Positions 55,091 through 64,000 of a stretch of DNA of 64,000 bases are shown piece by piece. Source of the DNA: Aspidapion aeneum (lineage: Eukaryota > Arthropoda > Insecta > Coleoptera > Brentidae); the NCBI GenBank assembly GCA_963576565.1, contig OY755047.1, positions 25,861,171 to 25,925,170 on the forward strand, written 5' to 3'. The position numbers and the translations under genes are program-made. The notes beneath the pieces are model-generated. The model worked only from the letters and a program-made list of their open reading frames with translations. It was not told the origin of the DNA and ran no database searches. The stretch's first letter is position 1, and every line of letters begins with the position of its first letter.

Positions 55091-56640
55091 ATCGGTGTCC
55101 AACTTTCTAAATGCACTTTAACTTAGAATAGGACGTAAATGAGATTAACAATAAATTCACTTTACGTTGTATTTGGATGTAAATGCATCTCTAACAATAT
55201 TCCGTGGCGCCATCTACTTGCGAGTGCTCGAACCACTGTATTAAGGACACTGGCACCCTTTAGTTTAGTTTGTTGACAATAGATGGCGCCACATGAGACC
55301 AGTTTTGCCGCGTTTAGATCCCCTTTCTGAAGTTGAAGTGAATTTTATGAATTATAATTTACATCCACTTCCAAATTAAAGTGTTCCTTTATACTTTATG
55401 TCGCTCATTCAAATACCGTATGAGGTCTTAGAGGTACTAGGGACTTATTGCAATAAAGTCAGGCTCGAAGAGTGCCAGGCAGAATACTGTTTCACATTGA
55501 CAGTTATTGATCTTTCAAAATTGAGAACTAAAGTCGATTTTAAAAATAAGTCGTATATTTTCCTTTAATGAAGCTGCTTATTTCTTTCGGTTCATGTATT
55601 TAGTAAACAAAGGCCTTATTTTGAAGGATCACAGCTGATCATATAATGTACTGTCAAAATGGTGTCTGGCACTACCACAGCCTGGCTTCTTTGCAATATA
55701 CACGTTTGTAGCCGAGAATAAAGACACAGATACGAATTTTCAATTTTAACACGACTCCTTGTTATTTTGCGGTCTAAATGTCTTTACGAAGTGTACTTCA
55801 ACTTGAATTGGACGTAAATGAGATTCATATTAAATTCACTTTAAGTTGTATTTGGATGTAAATCCGCCGACAAAAATTTCTTGTGGCTCCATCTATTCGC
55901 AATCGTTTGAATTAATGCCTTAAGGACACTGACACATTTTAGTTTAATATGTTGGCAATAGATGGCGCCACATAAAACCAGTTTGGGCGCATTTTCATCC
56001 ACTTTTTTAAGTAGCTCATGCATAACATCCACTTCAAAATCAAAGCATTCCTTTATAATGTATTAAGTCGCGCATTCACATACCTTATGAGGTATCAGTT
56101 TAAAAAATGCCCTTAATATAAAACCTCATACGGTTAGGTTAGATGGCTTTAGAGTAGCCATCCAGAAAATTAGTACCAATGATTACACACACAGATACGC
56201 AACCCAACAACAAGCTTAGCTTAGTAACCGCAGCGGACGATGGCTCTGCCGTATTTTCATGTAGTTGATGATGATGACACGGCAAAGCCATCTGTCCGCT
56301 GCTGTTATTAAGCTTGTTGGGTTGCCTATATCTGTGTGTTTACGCAGTAAGGAGTCATAAACGTTTTTATTATGGCTGGATATTTCTTAAACATTTTAAT
56401 TTTAAGCCAGGTGGATATATGTTATTGAAATACAATTCAACTTGATTAGACGAATAATTTCAAACTTCTTTAGGATATAAATGCGCCTAGCAGTGGCCCC
56501 ATCTATTCGAAAATAGATGAATTGACACCTTTTTAGTTTCTTTGTTGCAAATAGATGGCACCACACCAAACACAGTTTTGAAATTGAATTTTTGTTTACA
56601 TTCACTTCCAAATTAAAGTGCTTCTATCTGAATTTTTTTG
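55091..56640. repeat. Three copies of an inverted-repeat element carrying GATGGCGCCA
   Basis: Copies at ~55100-55400, ~55790-56060 and ~56430-56630. Each has GCACTTTAACTT-/TACTTCAACTT-type sequence at the left and CATCCACTTCCAAATTAAAG-type sequence at the right, in inverted relation. Each has two near-complementary boxes in the middle (G(C/T)GGC(G/T)CCATCTA and AATAGATGGC(G/A)CCACA). Copies 1 and 2 are linked by ACC(G/T)TATGAGGT phrases. No coding sequence. Confidence 0.8.
56186..56340. mobile_element. Palindromic MITE
   Basis: ACACACAGATACGCAACCCA and GGGTTGCCTATATCTGTGTG are inverted arms. The inner arms GCAGCGGACGATGGCTCTGC and GCAAAGCCATCTGTCCGCTG also pair. Loop about 40 bp with TGATGATGATG. 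Confidence 0.88.
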
Positions 56641-57168
56641 TGAAAAAAATAAAACACAAATCACAATTAGACGTTAACTTTATTTTCCACCAAAACAAGT
56701 TATATAAAATTTAAAATAATGTTAAATACATTTTTTTTATCTCGCCTCTCATCTTGCATTGGTCTTTAGCTTTGTAACGACCGATACGTTATATAAAAAA
56801 AAACAGCAAGTTTTTTTGTAAAAATTTGAAAAGGCCGACTCAATAATGTTGACAATCGTTAGGAAACGACAGGCAAAAGGTCTTTATACATAAAAGTATA
56901 AAAACGTTGGGATTAACCTGTTCGGAACATCTTCGTTTTCTGTTTAGGTTCGCGGACAAAAAGTCGCAAATGAAAAATTCTTAAAAACAAAAAAATAAAC
57001 TAAAGCGCACGATAAACTAAGACTGTGAAAGACAACTTTTATCAAGGAAAATTATATAATTCTCTTTGCTTTTACTTGCTTGGTCCATTTAATAGAAGCA
57101 AAATAAATATGACTTAAAAAGTTTAAAAGGAGTTCAATTTGTAATACCTACCAGCAAATAAATATTTT
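56641..57168 (-). other. COMMD10 3' flank; no gene recognised
   Basis: AT-rich. A minus-strand ATTAAA (57093-57088) 76 bp after the COMMD10 stop is a likely polyadenylation signal. Confidence 0.45.
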
Positions 57169-58393
57169 TTATGATTTTTTATTGAAACTATCCAATTTGG
57201 ACTGTATTGCTTCCAAACTATTGTACAACTTGATTAAATCACTTTCGCCCATTTCTAAAACTAGTTGCTCCTTATCATTTCCGCTCATTGCATTGGCTAA
57301 ATCCCAATGAATCCTAGCATTAGGTAAAGCTTGTTTATTTCCAACATTTGAAGCACTTTGTAGATTCAACTCCCATGAGATGTCCTCAAGTTTCTTTCGG
57401 TTTTCATAATCACCAAGATCTGTTTTTATTTGATTTGACCATTCTTTCACAAACAGCTCAGATTTTTCATCATCTAATTTCAGTGTCTCGACAAGATTTT
57501 TTTGTAACTCAGTAGGTTTGAGTATAACTTTAACACTTTGTTTAAAAATGTATGATATACTTTGTAAAAGTAACTGAAGATTGGATTGATCTAGTTTAAA
57601 AGAGTCCTCTAGCTTCTTCAGTTCTTCTTCTGAGAAATTTAGGTTGCCATCATTGGAAACTATGTGTAATAATAGCAACTGAAATTTGTTGGTGCTTGTT
57701 TGGTTAATCATGGAGATTCCCTGTTGCAATCTAAAATCAATATAAAAGTTTTGATAAGATTTTTTGTCCTTGTGCAATCCAAATTGCAAATAGGTAAGAG
57801 TGTAATGTTTGATCATTCGAATTACATGCAGAGTTGGATCTTATCAAAGTGAGATGTTTCTTAATTTTATTTAGTAAACAAATATACAAAAACAAAATTT
57901 ACATTTTAATACTTATAGTATATCTAAACACCTAATAGTAGTAATTAGTTACACATTTTGATTACACAAACAATAATTGATAACGTTTTTTTAAATGCAC
58001 TAGTTATCTTTGTAGAAAATATTTAAACTTTTAAAATATTAAACATTAGGCATATACACCATATAAAATAAATTATTGATAGGTACAGTCGGGGAAATTG
58101 ATGCCCTCGAAAATAAAAAATATTCCTATTTGAAATACGGAAAAGCAGTTTTTGAACCAAAACAAAAAAATTATAAACGTTACCGCTGTCTGTATACATA
58201 CATAATTAATTTAAAAAAATTTGATGTCTTTGAATGATTAATTTGGACAGAAAAAAATACAACGGCAATTTAAACAGTCCCCGACTGTACCTTCTTAAAA
58301 AATGCAAGAAATTCGCTGTTAGACTAAATTTAATTAATAATGTAGAAGCAGTCTTACCTACCTACTATTAACACTTATCCATGGCAAACTCAT
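57169..58393 (-). CDS. COMMD10: COMMD10, COMM-domain protein (two exons)
   Basis: Exon 1: 58393-58362 (MSLPWISVNS plus two bases, donor GTAGGTAAGA). Exon 2: 57730-57169, after acceptor TTGATTTTAG. The phases join AG|A to R11 and give 197 residues, against about 202 in vertebrate COMMD10. Conserved features: the helical N-domain (ISMINQTSTNKFQLLLLHIV, FSEEELKKLEDSFKLDQSNL, LLLQSISYIFKQSVKVILKP) and the C-terminal COMM domain from about residue 125, with ISWELNLQSASNV and a final stretch containing ESDLIKLYNSLEAIQSKLDS. COMMD proteins form the Commander complex with CCDC22/CCDC93, which sorts endosomal cargo; COMMD10 is one of its ten subunits. It is transcribed away from ARV1 from the shared 184-bp gap. 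Confidence 0.93.
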
Positions 58394-58577
58394 TTTGTTT
58401 TTAATAATGGATAATAATAAACTGAAAAAATTGGAAAAAAACTTTTTTATTTACATATATCACTCAGCTGTTTTGTCAGCTGATTGGCCGATTGGCCATC
58501 CTAACTTCTCCATGTACTTTCAAAACAATTTCCTAACCCAACTTTTTTCCTGTAAAACATTTAAAAAATAAGAAGAA
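58394..58577. promoter_or_regulatory. Bidirectional promoter between COMMD10 and ARV1
   Basis: The two ATGs are separated by 184 bp. Two CCAAT boxes in the same orientation (ATTGG at 58483-58487 and 58491-58495, within TGATTGGCCGATTGGCC) and two CAGCTG sites (58465-58470, 58477-58482) lie near the centre. No TATA box in either direction. The gap is free of transposons, unlike almost all other intergenic DNA here. Confidence 0.75.
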
Positions 58578-61500
58578 ATGATAAAAAATAATAGGGCTTG
58601 CTACTGTATAAACTGTGGCCAAAAAACAGATACATTATACAAAAAGTACAGCGCCTCAGTGTTGAAGTTAACTGAATGTGTAAGAATTTTTTTAACTTTG
58701 CTGTTTAAGTTCGATGTTAGCACATCTCCTAGGACATACAGATATATGCCAATGTAAAACTAATACAATAACATTGAGTAAATGAGGAGTTAAAGTGGGT
58801 ACAGCGAGGGGAAAACAGCTGCCCACAGTTTAGATGTACAAAATTGTTACAATGCACTACTACTATACTGCTGTGCATAAGCTATAATGCTGTTATCCAA
58901 CATTTAGACAATTTTGATTTTAAGTGCCAACTTAACCACAACATTAATCTACATCAATTTTTATAAGCAAAAAATAGTTTTGAAGAAATAATTAACTTAC
59001 AGGTATCAATGAGTATCATTTGTTTATTATTTCCCAAGTTTTTTAATCGAAAACTAGGAAAATTTTATAGGTAGATAGCAGCATTCTAGGTTAAGGCTGG
59101 CAGTATACAGAACTCTGCAATACACTACAGGACCAAGAATTTATTTTAAAGTCCTGTAGGATGGAGTACAAATTTTGTGTTTGGTTTAGGAAACATAGTT
59201 TTACTATGTCATGCTGGAACAAGTTAGTGATATAAAATTAACCACTAAATTTCCAAATTATCAATTTTGTTCCTGTAAACCTGTTTTACTTGTCAACCTA
59301 TAAAAATAGAACTTAATTTTTGTGAACTGACTTGACTTTCTTAACTTTGACACATACCTATCATCACCCAAATTCTGAAACATCATAACCCAACTCAACA
59401 AAATTTTACAGGAATAAAAAAAAAATTGTGGGAATGACCGTTTTATATTTTTTTATTGGTTGTGAGGATTTAGCAGCATATAGCTATGCATAATTACTAA
59501 CCTTTGACACAAAAATATGAATTTTCATTTTTTTGTGGGTTACAATGTTTCAGAATTAGGGTGACGCCTCAGGTGATGCTATGTTTTTTCTGTGTATTAG
59601 CTAGCCAAAAACTAAATGGCTTGATCAATTTTCACAATGCATTTCTTTTTGCAATCAAAAGTTAAAATCTGCATTTTACTTCTCCTTGCTCTCAAAATAA
59701 AAAAAAAACTGAGGAAATAGTAAGGTAAAATGCCCAGTCATTGATGGCTTAAGCCCCTAAAATTGAGGAAAAGTGTCATAAAAATTGTTAGTTTTAAAGT
59801 AAAATAACTTTTTTAAATTGCAAAATTTATGTTCACCCTTTTGTGATACTGATATCTTAGTAATAGATACTTTTGTTGCCTACATTTACAAACTATTTAA
59901 ATACACTTAGATATATATATATTTAGAACACATTAAAACTTAAAAGCTTGATATTAGGACAATACTAAAATAACTAAAAAATATTTTTCCAAATTGTCAA
60001 CATGTTGAGAAAATTTGATTTGGTCCCCTGCTGTTATAATGTAGTAGTATAGGGATAGGGGTATCAACAATTATTGGAAAATGCATGTTTTATTTATTTA
60101 TTATAGTATTTTTCAATCTTTTCCATATTTTCCTGTACAAAAAAAAATCACTATATGGTATAAAAAAGCACTTCCCTTATTTTTTCCTAAGAAACAATCA
60201 GAGAAAAGGCATCCACAGGTTAAAATTCAAAGAGAAAAGCAGCACAATAGTAAACATTTGTACAGTGTCTCATATACTCTGACTTACAATTTAACACCTT
60301 TAAATACAGTTTATGGCTTATAGGAATCCCTTTTTGGAAAAAAATATTCTAGGGTATCAATCATTGGCAAGGTATCAATCACTGGGCAGTTTACCTTATA
60401 AATCTATTAATCTCATTATTCTTCATTATTTGCTTGCTATTTTTAGAAAAAATGCAAACAAGTGGCCGATAAATATGTGGAATATGACATTATTATTATA
60501 GTAATAGACTTGATTTTGCTAAGAATGATGGCATATAGGCACATATTGCTGAATTCAGATTTTCGGGTAAGTAGTTTATGAAATAACCTTTTAAATTGGT
60601 TTGCTTAAGTGAGATCTTCACTCATTCTGTCAAAGATATTTGCGTGCAGACAAACCGAAGTGGGTTAGGAGGAAGAACAGGCCCTTCATTTGGAAATAAA
60701 CAGAAGGACTGAACCTCACCAGTTTGGTATGTACTTTTTTTTTGGTGATCAATAAAAGACCTTTATTATTTATTATTATTATTACTTTCTGTACTTGTTA
60801 GGAAAATAGCTATTGCTTTATTGTTGACCATATTTGTATTTTTAAAAAACCAATTCTTTAAGAAATTAAAAAAATTACAGAGTACATATATTTCATTAAA
60901 AATAAAGTACCTTTTTACGACTCCCTATATATACAAGTTGTCCCATATTCGACGTGTGTGTGAGGGAGGAGCCAAGTTTCAAAGGACCCAAGTAGGTAAT
61001 AGTTCATGAGAGGTGACGGTTTTCACATTAAAGTGCAAACATTTTCGCCTGCAGAGCCTTTTACTTTACTGCACAAATTTTGCTTATTACTTTACTGCAA
61101 AAAAATTGCCTGTTTGAGTAATATCGCCGGCGCGAAATACCTCTGCAGATTTGGTAAAAACAAAAACTACGAAATTTTTGCTTGCGACGTTTAGTGTGTG
61201 TGACTATTTACAGTACCGGCCAAAAGTGGAGAAACCACCTAAAATTGTATATAAATCTGATCCTATACCAACTATCAAGGAATAAGTGGTGAATTTGAGT
61301 TTTTCTGTGTAATTTTACGCAAAAATTGCAAGTACGATTCGGAAGTAAACTTTGAACAAGGGATAGTCTAGATATAAAATTTTAAAAAGTCTGGAAATGA
61401 CCAATATTTCACAATATTTGCCAATATTGATAGTTTTGCTAATTTCAAAAATTTATATGTACACTATTATTTACCAAATTGTTGTAAAAATGTCAGGACA

Positions 61501-62996
61501 TATAACTTTTACTTTTTTTTCGAATGTGACGACATTTTTGAGTAAGATTACACAGAAAAAACTTTTTTTTTGTTTTTTTTAATGTGACAAAAATACATTT
61601 TTAAATAATTTTAGGGTTTCTGGAAGTTGGCTCTAATGCTCGTAATGCTAGAGTCGTACTCAAACTGGGCGTTTACCAAAAGATTCTACAACGCCGATGA
61701 CGTTGGCAATACCACAAATACAAAAACCGTGAAAGCAAGACTTAACGAGTTTGAGATGAATTATGAAGATAGAAATTTTTTCATGACTTGTCTGAATATT
61801 TCATTAAGTAAGTAAATAGTCCACACCACACCAGTCTATTTTTTGAGTGATGAGTAACAGACTGAATTTTTGTAAATAGCTTCATTTTGCCAAGACACTC
61901 AACTTCTTCCTCTGCAAAATTCGTGGAAGTTTTTCCAACAGAGTGCGCAGACGAAGACATCTTTCGAGCGTCAGACTGACTAAACCAAGCATACACTTTG
62001 TAGCATAATGTTGCCATTTACCTTTAAACACATTTTTTAAGCCGCAGAAAATCAATATATTCGGTTACTAACTTTTTGCTGTTACTTTTATCTTTTTTTG
62101 AAGTGAGGGACACGGCCACCAAATATCTAATTTGTAGGACAAACGGTTTTTAATGTTTGGTCATACATTATTTAGATTTTAAAACAAAAAAATAATTTTT
62201 ACTACTTAATGGTATTTTTACAGCTAACAAATGGACATTCTATTAGGAATAACTTTCTAGAATTGTTGCAAAGGCAAAAATTAAGCAAAAGAAAAAGTTG
62301 AGCATCTTAGCAAAATTTAGCCTGTTTTACATCATCACTTAAAAGTAGATTTGTATACCAATTTTACAACTTCAAAGGCTCTTGCCAAAGAATTAAATTT
62401 ATTTTTATTTATAAACTAAATACTTCAGAATATAATAAATCACGTAAAGGGTAATTTAAATTGCCACTTTTGGGAGTTTTAAGGAAGATAGCGAAAATCG
62501 GACCCTCTTTTGCAACACTTAAATTTCAAGAAAACTTAAAAGGGGAAACCGCATCTTGATGACTTCAAGTAGTTTTTAAGCTACGGGTGTTTTTTAAAAG
62601 TTTGCATTTTGAGGCGCTCTATAATTTTTATTTATTAAAATTTTATTTTGGTGTGGATTGCTTTTTCTAGTTTTTTTCATACAGCATTTAACTGAATTTC
62701 AACACCTCTCACTCTTAGTTTTTGAGATATTACATAAAGTTCGACAATTGCTAATATTGTTTTAGGTACATTTTTATTCATCTTGGTGGTGTTTATCTTC
62801 ACCAAAATTTACAACATGTTTTACCGTTCAAATCCAGAACCTGTAACATTTATATTAATTTGCAAAACCATCACTCTGTCAACAGCAGGAATATTCCTAC
62901 TCTTACCGTCGATTATTTGGGATATTGGCGTATACGAGTACCATTTGCATTTTATCACCCTGTACACATGTTTGTCACAACTATTGGCATACAAAG
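58578..62996 (+). CDS. ARV1: ARV1, ER lipid/sterol homeostasis protein (exons 1-4; 3' end uncertain)
   Basis: Exons: 58578-58679, 60447-60566, 61615-61807, 62766-62996. All junctions are GT-AG and the phases agree. The ARV1 homology domain comes first: CYCINCG (C-x2-C, residues 8-13), YKKYSASVLKLTECKKC (second C-x2-C across the exon 1/2 joint), DKYVEYDIIIIVIDLILL, then the signature AYRHILLNSD. After it come the membrane segments LALMLVMLESYSNW, TFLFILVVFIF and LSTAGIFLLLPSIIWD. The order and motifs match human ARV1 (AYRHILFN..., LLLIPAVIW). ARV1 is an ER membrane protein needed for sterol transport and GPI-anchor synthesis. A fifth exon at 63556-63626 is in phase but lacks the family's last membrane helix, so the true end may lie right of the window. 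Confidence 0.92.
59364..59564. mobile_element. Small inverted-repeat element in ARV1 intron 1
   Basis: TCACCCAAATTCTGAAACAT at the left and ATGTTTCAGAATTAGGGTGA at the right, about 200 bp. No coding sequence. Confidence 0.8.
61211..61600. mobile_element. Tc1-like element fragment in ARV1 intron 2
   Basis: TACAGTACCGGCCAAAAGTGG at ~61211 is a typical Tc1-type end preceded by TA. The opposite end is not clear. CTGTGTAATTTTAC (61306) and GTAAGATTACACAG (61543) form an internal inverted repeat. Probably truncated. Confidence 0.55.
61840..62160. repeat. Diverged interspersed repeat in ARV1 intron 3 (relative at 11340-11690)
   Basis: Shares with the UTP15-intron copy GAGTAACAGACTGAATTTTTG, AGACACTCAAC, GCGCAG, AATGTTGCCATTTAC and GAGGGACACGGCC. 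Confidence 0.75.
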
Positions 62997-63085
62997 GTAA
63001 GAGAACACAGTGTGCCTGAATGAAGGTGTAGGTTACATAAAAATGATTCCAAAAACTAATTGCACATTTTGAATATGGACTCTTT

Positions 63086-63178
63086 CCTGACTTCAGAGCC
63101 ATATTCATATAAATCCTAGCTGATCCTCTTTCCTGACTTCAGAGCCATATTCATGTAAATCCTAGCTGATCCTCTTCT
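63086..63178. repeat. 46-bp tandem duplication in ARV1 intron 4
   Basis: CTGACTTCAGAGCCATATTC followed by AT(A/G)TAAATCCTAGCTGATCC is present twice in a row, differing by one base; a recent duplication. Confidence 0.95.
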
Positions 63179-63555
63179 CGAAATTTTATCAACTTTTTTG
63201 CCTTTTTTCTAGTTAGTCTAGGCGCTGGCTCCTGTCACGTGTGACTTATTATGTGTGCTCAGTTTGACTACGGGGCTTTTTTAAGCACCCATTATAGGAG
63301 TATAAAAAAGTTGGGTCACGTGGTTTAAGCGTATCTCCCTACACAGTGGTCCGATTTTAATTTTTTAAAGCCTGTTTAACTCCATTTTTAATTGCAAACC
63401 AATTTTGTCATTACACATTTTTGATAAATCAAGTAGTTTTGTTTTTGAGATATACCAAGATTATTAGTATTTCTGCTCGCAAAAGAATTAAAATAATACC
63501 CATGCTCATTTTATTGTAGCTACAATATTGACATTTGTCTTTTTTTGTTAAATAG

Positions 63556-63626
63556 AAGGCTTTAAACCTTTCACAGAAGAGGATATTGACTTTATGTTTT
63601 TAAAGTTCGATGGATGGAACCCCTAG
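63556..63626 (+). CDS. Possible ARV1 terminal exon ending inside a foldback element
   Basis: After TTTGTTAAATAG| the frame that continues ARV1 exon 4 (phase 1) reads EGFKPFTEEDIDFMFLKFDG, then WNP and TAG. The last codons CCC TAG are the first bases of the foldback at 63621-64000. If used, ARV1 would be 238 residues against about 270 in vertebrates and would lack the last membrane helix. It could equally be a chance open frame. Confidence 0.35.
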
Positions 63627-64000
63627 AGACTGCCTTAAAGAGGGTGGTTTCTAAAAATGTTCACAAGATAATAAAAAAATTAATTTGCAGCGAAACGATG
63701 CATCCTAGCGAAAAACGATTAAATTAATTTTTTATAGAACTTTTAATTCCGCTTCTTTTGATATATCACTTAGCATCCTAGCTTTGTTCAGCTATAATAT
63801 ACAATTTTTTTTTCTTTCGCTCTACAATTGATTTATACATTGTACATATGACAATGATCAGAGGAAGCGGAATTAAAAGTACAAAAAAAAAATTATTCCT
63901 AACGTTTTTCGCTAGGATGCATCGTTTTGCTGCAAATTCACTATTTCTATAATCTTGTGAACGGTTTTAGAAACCACCCTATTTAGGGCAGTCTTTAGGG
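63621..64000. mobile_element. Foldback element reaching the right edge of the window
   Basis: Left CCCTAGAGACTGCCTTAAAG and the reverse complement of the right end, CCCTAAAGACTGCCCTAAAT, match. Pairing continues through GGGTGGTTTCTAAAA, TTCACAAGAT, CGATGCATCCTAGCGAAAAA and CTTTTAATTCCGCTTC. Arms are about 150 bp. The right border coincides with position 64000, so the target duplication cannot be checked. Confidence 0.87.

Noticed and set aside
57731..57816. Upstream extension of COMMD10 exon 2 as the true N-terminus
   Set aside because: A good acceptor (TTGATTTTAG) lies at 57731 and the in-phase 32-bp exon at 58362-58393 gives an N-terminus matching the family length.

Overview
This is AT-rich, intron-bearing, transposon-saturated animal DNA, almost certainly from an insect. 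The conserved genes have insect-like exon structures and sequences, the repeats are typical of arthropods (PIF/Harbinger with a MADF gene, a P element with a THAP gene, Helentron-like non-autonomous elements with GTCT tracts), and no bacterial gene layout is present. A beetle or another large-genome insect would fit, but I cannot fix the order from this window.

Four conserved housekeeping genes are visible. (1) The first coding exon of sphingosine-1-phosphate lyase (Sply/SGPL1), minus strand, 108-255; the rest of the gene lies left of the window. (2) UTP15, a WD40 protein of the small-subunit processome, plus strand, three exons between 8058 and 13103, with a decayed partial tandem copy at 13888-14577. 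(3) COMMD10, minus strand, two exons, 57169-58393. (4) ARV1, an ER sterol/lipid homeostasis protein, plus strand, exons at 58578-62996 and perhaps a last exon at 63556-63626. COMMD10 and ARV1 are head to head with 184 bp between start codons, so they probably share a bidirectional promoter with two CCAAT boxes. A complete THAP-domain reading frame at 48861-49259 belongs to a P-type DNA transposon, not to a host gene.

The rest is mobile DNA in many layers. 0.3-5.2 kb: a Jockey/CR1-like LINE split by an RTE-like LINE and by a Helentron-like element. 5.5-6.5 kb: a foldback element with arms of about 0.5 kb. 7-8 kb: a PIF/Harbinger element ending 94 bp before the UTP15 start codon. 9.1-11.3 kb (UTP15 intron 2): two hAT-type elements with 8-bp target duplications. 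15-17 kb: degenerate repeats and G-runs. 17.8-20.9 kb: the longest LINE, with endonuclease and reverse transcriptase but frameshifted. 21-33 kb: a chain of terminal-inverted-repeat elements, most with TA duplications. 34-36.7 kb: a tandem array of short exon-like cassettes with conserved splice sites. 34.8-41.8 kb: four full Helentron-like copies, one with a 400-bp GTCT expansion, plus an inverted dimer. 42-48 kb: foldbacks, minisatellites, a solo LTR inside a DNA element, and two more exon-like cassettes. 48.5-51.2 kb: the P element. 51.3-54.6 kb: an unclassified block with short GC-rich islands. 55-56.7 kb: three copies of an inverted-repeat element carrying GATGGCGCCA.

The most unusual items are the exon-cassette array, the hAT and Harbinger elements whose ends carry dense short-motif arrays, the P element that keeps only its THAP exon, and a foldback element that would supply the stop codon of a possible ARV1 terminal exon. 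All family assignments rest on reading the sequence; no database was searched.
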